A DNA stretch of 7,625 nt from an uncultured Bacteroidales bacterium (lineage in GTDB: Bacteria > Bacteroidota > Bacteroidia > Bacteroidales > Bacteroidaceae). This document shows positions 1-5,797 of this stretch, in pieces; positions within the stretch are counted from its first letter, which is position 1, and every line of letters begins with the position of its first letter. The stretch spans positions 1-7,625 of the forward strand of contig CAMBWV010000036.1 in the NCBI GenBank assembly GCA_945871755.1. The letters run 5' to 3'. The position numbers were made by a program, and so were the translations under genes. The notes under the pieces are model-generated. The model had not been told where the DNA came from. It did no database searches and saw nothing but the letters and a program-made list of their open reading frames with translations.

Positions 1-401
1 AAGGAGCGGTTGGCGAAGTACTGGCGATGGGGCGAGCGGTGGGCGTCGATGCTGAAGGGCACGCGCATCTGTCCGAGGCGTATCTTCATGCCGCGGATGG
101 GCTGGTAGCCCACGTAGGCATCGAGCATTTTGATTTTTCCCTCGTCGGAGAGGTCGATTTCGGCGCGATAGCCAATGGGCGCGTTGTCGTTGTTCTCCAG
201 ACTGACGCGGGCGTTGCGCACTTCAAAGCGGCCCTGCTGCTCCTCCGTCTGGTATTCACCCTTGGCGCGGATGGTTCCGCTGACCTTGGGCAACCACTGT
301 TTCCAGCGGCTTTCGGGAATACTGTCTGCGTGGCTCGGAATGGGCAAGAGGCTGGCGACAAAGAGCGTCAGCGCGGCGGGAATGTGGGCGGGCTGCTTCA
401 T
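1..401 (-). CDS. OprO/OprP-like phosphate-selective porin, N-terminal part (3' end outside window)
   Basis: Outer-membrane beta-barrel porin of the Porin_O_P type, expected to admit phosphate or polyphosphate into the periplasm. About 133 residues are visible. Residues 1-26 look like a type I signal peptide (MKQ, hydrophobic LTLFVASLLPIP, then SHA before D27). The mature part shows alternating strands typical of the family: VSGTIRAKGEYQ, FEVRNARVSLEN, GYRAEIDL, IKMLDAYVGYQ, and the characteristic segment MKIRLGQMRVPFSID (Gly-Gln-x-x-x-Pro-Phe-Ser). It uses the frame opened by the ATG at 401, whose TG is shared with the TGA of the upstream transporter gene (ATGA overlap), so translation is probably coupled. 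Pairing with a PiT phosphate transporter supports an anion/phosphate role, but substrate specificity cannot be read from this fragment. The barrel's C-terminal part lies beyond position 1. Confidence 0.85.
   Translation of the reverse strand, partial: MKQPAHIPAALTLFVASLLPIPSHADSIPESRWKQWLPKVSGTIRAKGEYQTEEQQGRFEVRNARVSLENNDNAPIGYRAEIDLSDEGKIKMLDAYVGYQPIRGMKIRLGQMRVPFSIDAHRSPHRQYFANRS
398..401 (-). promoter_or_regulatory. ATGA stop/start overlap coupling transporter and porin
   Basis: On the minus strand the transporter ends CAA CAA TGA and the porin begins ATG AAG CAG, sharing TG in the tetranucleotide ATGA. This shows directly that the two cistrons are contiguous in one mRNA. Such overlaps usually permit termination-reinitiation, which would tie inner- and outer-membrane phosphate uptake to a fixed ratio. 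Confidence 0.85.
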
Positions 402-2644
402 TGTTGTTCACGAAATTGGCGCATACTGCCCAGCAGTCGGCGCAGTTCCACACAAAGTTGTTCGCCCTCCTGCACCAGGTGAAGGTGAAGGGTAGCAGCG
501 GTCAGGTTGACATCCTTCGCACTCAGCTCGGAGAGGAGCGTGTTGCGCAGGCGGATAAACTCCTCGCGCAACTGTTGGCACTCGTTGCGCAGTCCCTCGA
601 TTTCGCCGATGCGCTGGTGGCGCAGACAGTCGGCAGCCTGTCGTGCCAGTTCGCCCCAATGGAGCAAGGGATGGGCCGACTGGAATCCGCCTTCCTGCAA
701 GGGCGTGAAGTGATTGTCCACGTGCTCCAGGGCTGGCTCCGAGATACGCACCAGTCCGTAGTGTAGCTGGCGCAGCGCGTTGTGGGCCAGGTTGAAGGAG
801 GTGCTAAGGCGGATGGCCGTCTCGGGCGCGGTGCGGCGCAAGCAGATGATTTCGCGGCGGCGCAGGTTCTTCAGCACGCGCTTCTCGCTGCGGAGACTCT
901 TCTCGGCACGGCGCATCGGGCGCAAGGACTCTGTGCGCAGACCATCAACCGTATCGGAGAGTTCGTCGGCATAGCGCAGGAGGATTTCGCTGGAGGCCAC
1001 GTTGAGGTGGCGTTCGAGCATGGGCAGGATGGCTTTTGCGTCCTGCTCGGTGAGCATCTGCGTGAAGAGCAGGTCGCCGTCGGCCGTCTTGCTCTGCTCG
1101 GCCTTGTAGCGGCGCTGGCTGTGAATGAGGGCGAACAGGCCAGCGGCCACCAGAATGGCCATGGCAACGATGCCGCCGTAGTACATCGTGAGGGCCACGA
1201 AGAAGCAAGCGGTGAAGGCCACGCCGGCCGTGATAAACCAACCACCGATAACGGTCAGCACACCCGTGATGCGGAACACGGCACTCTCGCGGCTCCATGC
1301 GCGGTCGGCCAACGACGAACCCATCGACACCATGAAGGTGACGTACGTGGTAGAGAGGGGGAGCTTCAAGGAGGTGCCGAGCGCAATGAGCAGGGCTGCC
1401 ACAACGAGGTTCACCGATGCGCGCACCAGGTCGTAGGCGGCACCTTCCGCCTCGGGCTGAGCCTCGCCGCGGAAACGATTGTCCACCCAATTGCGCACGG
1501 GGGCGGGTGTCCAGCGCACGGCAGCCTCGCCTACGGCATTGCCCCAGCGCACCAAACTGCGGGCCACGCGCGACGAACCAAACATCTCCTCGCCTTCGCC
1601 ACTGCGCGCCAAGCCCACTTCGGTCTTCACCACATTGTGCGCCTTCTTCGAGGTGGCCAGCGAAACGACCATAATCACACCTGCGGCTATCAGGAATACG
1701 AGGGGCGTAGTGGCCGGCCCGTTGAGCGAATCCATGGCGAAGGCCGCGGGGTCGGTGGCGCCAGAATTAGCAAAGTCGGTGAAGGAGGAGAAGCCTGCCA
1801 GGGGCACACCGATGAAGTTCACGAGGTCGTTGCCCGCAAAGGCGGTGGCCAGGGCAAACGTACCCGTGAGCACCACAATGCGAAAAACATTCACCTTCAA
1901 GGCGTGCAACCCTTGCATCAGGAGGGTGAAGAAGACGAAGGTAACGCCCAGCACCATCCATACGTTGTCGTCAATCCACTCCTTAACCTCGGGCGTCATA
2001 AAGGAGAGATGCTTCAGGCCCTTGAAGAGCATGAAATACACGATGGCCGTAATGGCAAGGCCGCCAAAGAGGCCCACCTTGCGGCTCAGGCGACCATTGC
2101 GATAGTGGAACGTAAACACGAGGCGCGCCACCCATTGTATGAGCGCACCAAACACGAAGGCCACGGCCACACTCAGGAAGATGGCCAGGATCACCTGCAA
2201 CGCCTTGTCCGTATTCATATAGTCGCCAAAGGCTGCGGCGGACGGCGCGTCCTGCATCTTGAGCATGGTCAGGGCGAAGGTAGCGCCGAGGAGTTCAAAC
2301 ACCATCGAAACGGTGGTAGAAGTAGGCATGCCCAACGTATTGAACACATCGAGCAGCACGATGTCGGTCACCATGACCGCCACAAAGATGCACATGACTT
2401 CCTCAAAGTGGAACATCTCAGGGCGGAAGATGCCGTGGCGCGCAATGTCCATCATGCCGTCGCTCATCACGGCACCGCAGAACACGCCCAGCGCAGCCAC
2501 CATCACAATGGTGCGAAAGCGCGCCACCTTGGAACCGATGGCAGAGTTCAAGAAGTTAACAGCATCATTGCTCACACCGACCCAAAGGTCGAAGGCAGCC
2601 AGCACAAACAGGAATATAACCATTCCCAGATAAATCCATTCCAT
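398..2644 (-). CDS. pit: PiT-family inorganic phosphate transporter with C-terminal helical domain
   Basis: Inner-membrane low-affinity phosphate carrier (PF01384 family; usually metal-phosphate symport with H+ or Na+), 748 aa. The two inverted PiT halves are visible. The first has GVSNDAVNFLNSAIGS (residues 23-38) and LLDVFNTLGMPTSTTVSM (97-114). The second has AGNDLVNFIGVPLAG (270-284) and LKLPLSTTYVTFMVSMGSS (426-444). Many hydrophobic helices cover about 1-330 and 405-510, with a charged cytoplasmic loop near 331-405. Residues about 510-748 are soluble, Arg/Glu-rich and helical, so the protein is much longer than E. coli PitA (about 500 aa). This tail resembles a fused PhoU/DUF47-type regulatory domain, but I see no clear PhoU metal motif. 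The ATG at 2644 is the first usable start: an in-frame TAA lies 12 nt upstream. No clear Shine-Dalgarno. First gene of the operon with the porin. Confidence 0.93.
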   Translation of the reverse strand: MEWIYLGMVIFLFVLAAFDLWVGVSNDAVNFLNSAIGSKVARFRTIVMVAALGVFCGAVMSDGMMDIARHGIFRPEMFHFEEVMCIFVAVMVTDIVLLDVFNTLGMPTSTTVSMVFELLGATFALTMLKMQDAPSAAAFGDYMNTDKALQVILAIFLSVAVAFVFGALIQWVARLVFTFHYRNGRLSRKVGLFGGLAITAIVYFMLFKGLKHLSFMTPEVKEWIDDNVWMVLGVTFVFFTLLMQGLHALKVNVFRIVVLTGTFALATAFAGNDLVNFIGVPLAGFSSFTDFANSGATDPAAFAMDSLNGPATTPLVFLIAAGVIMVVSLATSKKAHNVVKTEVGLARSGEGEEMFGSSRVARSLVRWGNAVGEAAVRWTPAPVRNWVDNRFRGEAQPEAEGAAYDLVRASVNLVVAALLIALGTSLKLPLSTTYVTFMVSMGSSLADRAWSRESAVFRITGVLTVIGGWFITAGVAFTACFFVALTMYYGGIVAMAILVAAGLFALIHSQRRYKAEQSKTADGDLLFTQMLTEQDAKAILPMLERHLNVASSEILLRYADELSDTVDGLRTESLRPMRRAEKSLRSEKRVLKNLRRREIICLRRTAPETAIRLSTSFNLAHNALRQLHYGLVRISEPALEHVDNHFTPLQEGGFQSAHPLLHWGELARQAADCLRHQRIGEIEGLRNECQQLREEFIRLRNTLLSELSAKDVNLTAATLHLHLVQEGEQLCVELRRLLGSMRQFREQQ

Positions 2645-2679
2645 ATATAATCGTTAATGAGTGAATACGTTTGCTGGTG

Positions 2680-2726
2680 CAAAGTTGCAAGGATGTTGTG
2701 ACGGGAAAGTTACAAGGCGGTTACAA
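2680..2726 (-). promoter_or_regulatory. Candidate pit promoter with two Pho-box-like direct-repeat pairs
   Basis: Read toward pit, the minus strand gives TTGTAAC-CGCC-TTGTAAC (2726 to 2709), a 7-nt spacer, then TCACAAC-ATCC-TTGCAAC (2701 to 2684). Each pair is 7+4+7 with an 11-bp period, the geometry of PhoB/PhoP boxes bound by OmpR-family dimers. CAACTTTG (2687 to 2680) matches the Bacteroides -7 element TAnnTTTG at 7 of 8 positions. The perfect repeat pair would then sit roughly at -36 to -53, where an activator can replace a weak -33 element. The second pair overlaps the -7 candidate, so it could repress or be fortuitous. Repeats are seen; regulator binding is inferred. Confidence 0.5.
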
Positions 2727-2797
2727 TTCTGTGAAGGCGGATGGAGGATTGGCGCGGACAGGCATGTGGCGAAGCGATGCGACATATACCTATTATA

Positions 2798-2844
2798 TAT
2801 ATAAGGAGTAAGAAGGGAGTTATATAAGGAGTAAGAAGGGAGTT
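2798..2844. repeat. Two-copy 23-bp tandem repeat with GGAGT every 11-12 bp
   Basis: A 24-nt stretch at 2798-2821 recurs exactly at 2821-2844, sharing one T, so the period is 23 bp. Each copy starts with TATATAAGGAGT and ends with AAGGGAGTT. GGAGT therefore occurs at 2805, 2816, 2828 and 2839, with steps of 11, 12 and 11 bp, placing all four on about one face of the helix. AT-rich DNA (2791-2804) precedes it. It could be a binding site for the adjacent OmpR-family regulator or another factor, or a dispersed intergenic repeat. No function is assigned. Confidence 0.75.
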
Positions 2845-2926
2845 TTCGCCCCTTCTGAATGATCACAAATGCCTAAACGCTGTTGCCGTGCCTGCTGTTT
2901 TCGTTTTTCTCTTTGAGAAAGTCAGC

Positions 2927-3014
2927 GCCCACCGCCCCGTGGGCGATCGTCCATCGGCCCATGGGCGTTCGCCCATCGGGCGGTGGGCGTTGGCCCATCG
3001 GGCGGTGGGCGTTG
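2927..3014. repeat. Four-unit 22-bp tandem repeat with palindromic GCCCA/TGGGC arms
   Basis: Four 22-bp units follow each other in register: 2927-2948, 2949-2970, 2971-2992 and 2993-3014. The last two are identical; the first two differ mainly in the middle and at the unit ends. Units carry a left arm GCCCA (GTCCA in unit 2) and a right arm TGGGC. Unit 1 forms CGCCCAC-(6 nt)-GTGGGCG; unit 2 holds the perfect palindrome GCCCATGGGC. Arms can also pair across unit borders (TGGGC-GTTG-GCCCA, 2984-2997), so alternative folds compete. It lies 178 bp before the response-regulator start, possibly in its leader or between the divergent promoters. Confidence 0.8.
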
Positions 3015-3022
3015 GCTTTTTC
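2993..3022 (+). terminator. Possible plus-strand intrinsic terminator formed by the last 22-bp unit
   Basis: The last repeat unit can fold with GCCCA/TGGGC arms, and the following GTTGGC runs into TTTTT (3017-3021), so the plus strand has a GC-rich hairpin close to a T tract. No plus-strand gene ends here, so it would either stop stray transcription toward the regulator or act on a leader transcript. The gap between stem and T tract makes it a weak candidate. An inverted repeat, TTCCTA-CA-TAGGAA, follows at 3020-3033. Confidence 0.25.
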
Positions 3023-3033
3023 CTACATAGGAA
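3020..3033. promoter_or_regulatory. Short inverted repeat TTCCTA-CA-TAGGAA
   Basis: A perfect 6-bp inverted repeat with a 2-bp centre lies directly after the 22-bp repeat array and 159 bp before the regulator start. The size is compatible with an operator for a small dimeric DNA-binding protein or with the edge of the repeat element. No binding protein can be named. Confidence 0.3.
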
Positions 3034-3086
3034 CGAAAATGTGTGCTGAAGCAGTGAAACCATGAACTAGAAATTTGTAGGACCTT

Positions 3087-3145
3087 CCTTAACACAATAT
3101 TAACCGCCCGAGGCGTGCCTCTTCGCAAAACTATTCGTAATATTG
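3087..3145 (+). promoter_or_regulatory. Candidate promoter of the two-component operon with Pho-box-like repeat
   Basis: CCTTAAC-ACAA-TATTAAC (3087-3104) is a 7+4+7 direct repeat with 11-bp period. Each half ends in TAAC, as do the TTGTAAC halves before pit, and it has the same orientation relative to its gene. TAATATTG (3138-3145) matches the Bacteroides -7 consensus TAnnTTTG at 7 of 8 positions; I see no good -33 TTTG at the right distance. This arrangement would suit an activator-dependent, autoregulated promoter. The start site and regulator binding are inferred. Confidence 0.45.
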
Positions 3146-3157
3146 CACCATCAAAAT

Positions 3158-3175
3158 GGGGCGGTTGCCCCGCCC
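3158..3175 (+). promoter_or_regulatory. GC-rich leader hairpin just before the regulator start
   Basis: Two overlapping folds are possible: GGGGC-GGTT-GCCCC (3158-3171) and GGGCGG-TTGCC-CCGCCC (3159-3175). The hairpin ends 16 nt before the ATG at 3192, close enough to affect ribosome access in an organism that lacks strong Shine-Dalgarno pairing here. It begins two bases into an upstream in-frame ATG (3156), which is one more reason to prefer 3192 as the start. Confidence 0.4.
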
Positions 3176-3191
3176 TATCAATCTTTCCCTT

Positions 3192-3887
3192 ATGAACGAA
3201 ACACGAATCCTCGTTATTGATGACGAACCAGACTTGCGCGAAATCCTCCAATTCAATCTGGAGCAGGCGGGCTACCTCGTTGACACAGCTGAATCGGCGG
3301 AGGCGGCAATGCAGGTGCTTACGTCGCAGCACGCCCTATTGCTGCTTGATGTGATGATGGGCGGCATGTCGGGCTTCCAGTTTGCCGAGGTACTACGGCG
3401 CCAACACAACGATGTGCCCATCATCTTCCTGACGGCCAAGGACACGGAGGCCGACCTGCTGAAAGGCTTTGCTACGGGGGCCGACGACTATATCGCCAAG
3501 CCCTTCTCGCTCCAGGAAGTGCTGGCCCGCGTGAAGGCTGTGCTGCGGCGGCATGAACGTGTTTCCACCTCGGAGACGCAGGACGAGAAGGCGGCACAAA
3601 CCATCCATTCGGGCGGCATCATGGCGGACCTCTTGCGCAAGGTGGTGCTCGTCAACGGCGAGGAGGTGCGCCTCTCGCCCAAGGAACTGGGCATTCTCTG
3701 CTTGCTGCTGCGCCACCCGGGCCGCGTCTTTTCGCGCGAAGAGATTCTGGCGCAGGTTTGGCGCGGCGAGAGTTACGTGCTCGACCGCACCGTCGATGTC
3801 CACATTGCCCGCATCCGTCGCAAACTGGGCACGGAGGGCACGCGCCTGACCAATCGCCAAGGCTATGGCTATTGCCTGGAGGCTTAG
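3192..3887 (+). CDS. OmpR/PhoB-family response regulator
   Basis: DNA-binding response regulator, 231 aa. The receiver domain (about 1-121) has the acidic pocket D10-D11-E12, phosphoacceptor D53 in LLLLDVMMGG, T81 in IIFLTAKD and K103 in ADDYIAKPFS. The C-terminal winged-helix domain (about 140-231) has VRLSPKELGILCLLL, RVFSREEILAQVW and the recognition helix in DRTVDVHIARIRRKLG (198-213), ending in a beta-hairpin wing (RQGYGYC). A linker rich in S, T, E and Q lies between them. I chose the ATG at 3192 because MNETRILVIDDE begins just before strand beta 1; the in-frame ATG at 3156 would add 12 uncharacteristic residues. It lies next to its kinase and diverges from a phosphate-uptake operon, so a PhoB-like role is likely. 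Sequence alone does not exclude another stimulus. Confidence 0.93.
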   Translation: MNETRILVIDDEPDLREILQFNLEQAGYLVDTAESAEAAMQVLTSQHALLLLDVMMGGMSGFQFAEVLRRQHNDVPIIFLTAKDTEADLLKGFATGADDYIAKPFSLQEVLARVKAVLRRHERVSTSETQDEKAAQTIHSGGIMADLLRKVVLVNGEEVRLSPKELGILCLLLRHPGRVFSREEILAQVWRGESYVLDRTVDVHIARIRRKLGTEGTRLTNRQGYGYCLEA

Positions 3888-3888
3888 C

Positions 3889-4031
3889 GGTCGCTTCGCG
3901 AGCTTTTCAGTCGGGGACTGCGTCCCCTTAGTTTCAACGGTCGCTTCGCGACCTAGTTTCAACGGAAGCCTACGGCTTCCTAGTTTCATTCGGGGACTGC
4001 GTCCCCTAGTTTCATCGCAGCCTGCGGCTGC
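3889..4031. repeat. Six-unit array of 3-nt-loop hairpins between regulator and kinase genes
   Basis: Starting one base after the regulator stop, six short palindromes recur with centres at 3896, 3920, 3946, 3972, 3999 and 4024 (steps of 24-27 bp). They are GGTCGC-TTC-GCGAGC (3889-3903, one mismatch), GGGGAC-TGC-GTCCCC (3913-3927), GGTCGC-TTC-GCGACC (3939-3953), GGAAGCC-TAC-GGCTTCC (3964-3980), the GGGGAC unit again (3992-4006) and GCAGCC-TGC-GGCTGC (4017-4031). Spacers share TTTCA; four of the five have AGTTTCA or a close form of it, usually after a T. Stems differ while stem length and loop size stay constant. On the minus strand every loop is GNA closed by C-G, a class known for unusually stable DNA mini-hairpins such as GCGAAGC. 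Possible roles are an mRNA spacer that lowers kinase expression relative to regulator, or a REP-like repeat substrate. Confidence 0.9.
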
Positions 4032-4069
4032 TAGCTCATTACTAATTCCTATTAAAAAAGACGTCTCCC

Positions 4070-5797
4070 ATGACGTATCGTACGAAACTCCTTATCAATT
4101 TCACGGCAGTCTTTGTCGTGTTTGCCGTGGTGCTGATGGTTTTCCAGCACCACCGCGAAGTGGTGTATCGCGAGCAACTCATGGCGGCCCGCTTGCGTAG
4201 TTATGCCGACATTGTGGCCGCACAGCATCGCGCGGGTGGCGACTCGGCCCTTGTGGCTGCTCCCGAAATGCGCACGACCATTATAGCGCGTGGCGGACAG
4301 GTAGCGTATGAATCCGACAGCCTGGCCATCCGCTCGCCCTCCAACCACAACTCGCGGCCCGAGGTGCGCGAGGCTTGGAAGGCGGGTGAGAGTTACGACG
4401 TGCGGCAGAGCGAAACGACCAAGCGGCCCTACTTCTACTTTGCCAAGAACTATGGCAACTTTCAGGTGCGCGTGGCCTTGCCCTACAACGAAGACGTGCA
4501 GGACTTCATGCGCCCTGAGAACATCTTCACCATTTTCGTGCTCCTGCTCTTCCCCTTCGTCATTGTGCTCTTGCTCTACCTCTCCGACCGTTTTGGCAAG
4601 GCCATTGCGGGCCTCCGCCAATTCATTGAATCGGCCAACCGCGGCCTCATTGATTACGACCATATCCGTTTCCCTAAGACGGAACTCGGTGACATCGGTA
4701 GCGCCATCCTTGATAAATATCGCCAACTGGAGGACAGCAACAAAATCATCGCTATGGAGCGCGAACGTCTGGCCCTCCACTTTCTCTATTTCGAGGGAGG
4801 TATCGCCATCTTCTCGCCCGAGCGTCACAAACTGCTGGCCAACGCCACCTTCTTGCAATACGTCAACGCCATTCTCGACAACCCCACGCCGAATCTTGAC
4901 CGCATTTGGGAGACGGAAACCTTCCGCCCCGTCATCGACTTCCTCAATGCGCGCACGCCCTCACCGCAGTCGGACCTCAGCGCGGTGGGCTCGGTGTTCC
5001 GCTATACGGTGCGCGCGGGCAGCGCGAGTTATGCCATCCAGGTGTTGGTGTATGGCGAAGGGAGTTTTGAATTGACACTGACGGACGTGACGCAGGCGGA
5101 AAAGACGCGTACACTCAAGCAGCAGATGAGCAACAATATTACGCACGAACTGCGCACACCCGTGAGCAGCATCCGCGGTTATCTCGAAACGCTCCTGTCG
5201 GGGCCTGCGCTCTCGCCCGAACGGCAACGCATATTTCTGGAGCGCAGTTACGCGCAGGCAGTGCGGCTGAGCGATCTCATACGCGACGTGGCGCTTATCT
5301 CGAAGGCGGAAGAGGCGCCCGACACCCTGCCCCGCGAACTGGTCAACCTCAGCGACCTCGCTGCAGAGGTGCAGGAAGAACTGGCCACCGCTGCGCAACA
5401 GGCGGATATGCAAATCCACGTCAGCATCCCCGACGAAGCGGAAGTGGAAGGCAACTACTCCCTGCTCTACGCCGTCCTGCGCAACCTGATGGAGAACTCC
5501 ATCCGCTATGCAGGCCCTGGCGCGGAAATCTTCCTAGAGTGCTATCGCCACGAAGCCGAAACGCTCTACTTCCGTTACTACGACACGGGCGCGGGTGTCC
5601 CCGACGAGCACCTGCCCCGCCTCTTCGAGCGCTTCTACCGCGTCAGCGAGGGGCGCACCCGCGAGGCTGGCGGCACGGGGCTCGGGCTCAGCATCGTGCG
5701 CAACGCGGTGCAAATGCACGGTGGCACTATCACGGTGCGCAACCGCAAAGGCGGTGGCCTGGAGTTCCTCTTCACGCTGCGCGAAACCAGCCGCTAG
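4070..5797 (+). CDS. Membrane sensor histidine kinase (HAMP, PAS-like, HisKA, HATPase_c)
   Basis: Sensor kinase of 575 aa, partner of the upstream regulator. TM1 is about residues 7-25 and TM2 about 152-171 (FTIFVLLLFPFVIVLLLY), enclosing a periplasmic sensor of about 125 residues that includes YFYFAKNYGNFQVRVALPYN. A HAMP-like segment follows (173-222), then a PAS-like region (about 235-345, from FEGGIAIFSPERHKLLAN to ELTLTDVTQAEK). HisKA carries H359 in NNITHELRTPVSSIRGYLE. The ATPase domain shows N472/N476 (RNLMENSIRYA), the G1 box DTGAGVP (505-511), the F box LFERFYRVSEGR and the G2 box GGTGLGLS (534-541). All catalytic motifs are intact. The TM-HAMP-PAS-HisKA order matches PhoR-like kinases. 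The ATG at 4070 follows an A-rich AAAAAAG stretch with no strong Shine-Dalgarno. A 182-bp hairpin-filled gap separates it from the regulator, unusually wide for such a pair. Confidence 0.93.
   Translation: MTYRTKLLINFTAVFVVFAVVLMVFQHHREVVYREQLMAARLRSYADIVAAQHRAGGDSALVAAPEMRTTIIARGGQVAYESDSLAIRSPSNHNSRPEVREAWKAGESYDVRQSETTKRPYFYFAKNYGNFQVRVALPYNEDVQDFMRPENIFTIFVLLLFPFVIVLLLYLSDRFGKAIAGLRQFIESANRGLIDYDHIRFPKTELGDIGSAILDKYRQLEDSNKIIAMERERLALHFLYFEGGIAIFSPERHKLLANATFLQYVNAILDNPTPNLDRIWETETFRPVIDFLNARTPSPQSDLSAVGSVFRYTVRAGSASYAIQVLVYGEGSFELTLTDVTQAEKTRTLKQQMSNNITHELRTPVSSIRGYLETLLSGPALSPERQRIFLERSYAQAVRLSDLIRDVALISKAEEAPDTLPRELVNLSDLAAEVQEELATAAQQADMQIHVSIPDEAEVEGNYSLLYAVLRNLMENSIRYAGPGAEIFLECYRHEAETLYFRYYDTGAGVPDEHLPRLFERFYRVSEGRTREAGGTGLGLSIVRNAVQMHGGTITVRNRKGGGLEFLFTLRETSR

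Larger units (their letters stand above)
2645..3191. other. Divergent intergenic region between pit operon and two-component system
   Basis: This 547-bp stretch separates the two diverging transcription units and carries no convincing gene; its short ORFs lack recognisable protein character. From left to right it holds direct repeats next to the pit start (2684-2726), AT-rich DNA with a 23-bp tandem repeat (about 2791-2844), a T-rich short hairpin (TTTCTC-TTT-GAGAAA, 2906-2920), a GC-rich four-unit 22-bp repeat (2927-3014), an inverted repeat (3020-3033), an 11-bp-spaced TTAAC pair (3087-3104), a weak -7 candidate (3138-3145) and a leader hairpin (3158-3175). Composition swings sharply from AT-rich to very GC-rich. 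That looks like insertion of repeat elements between two promoters rather than a lost gene. Confidence 0.7.

Noticed and set aside
27..482. 151-aa plus-strand open frame at the left edge
   Set aside because: Antisense to the porin N-terminus and the transporter C-terminus, where the minus frame gives a signal peptide and Porin_O_P-like strands.
782..2650. 622-aa plus-strand open frame rich in His and Gly
   Set aside because: It is antisense to the PiT transporter over its whole length. Its composition mirrors the codons of a GC-rich gene, and it has no recognisable domain.
2654..2866. 70-aa minus-strand open frame before pit
   Set aside because: It covers the promoter-like repeats and the 23-bp tandem repeat, and its translation has low-complexity Tyr/Ser/Pro character without family resemblance.
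2863..3065. Open frames with repeated Arg-Trp-Ala and Arg-Pro-Met-Gly peptides on both strands
   Set aside because: The peptide repeats are translations of the 22-bp palindromic DNA repeat, which explains both strands at once.
3156..3191. Upstream ATG start for the response regulator
   Set aside because: It adds 12 residues before the normal receiver start and falls at a GC-rich leader hairpin. The start at 3192 matches family length.
3889..4031. CRISPR array
   Set aside because: Units are short self-complementary hairpins with near-constant 8-11 nt spacers. There are no 25-37 bp identical repeats with unique spacers and no cas genes.
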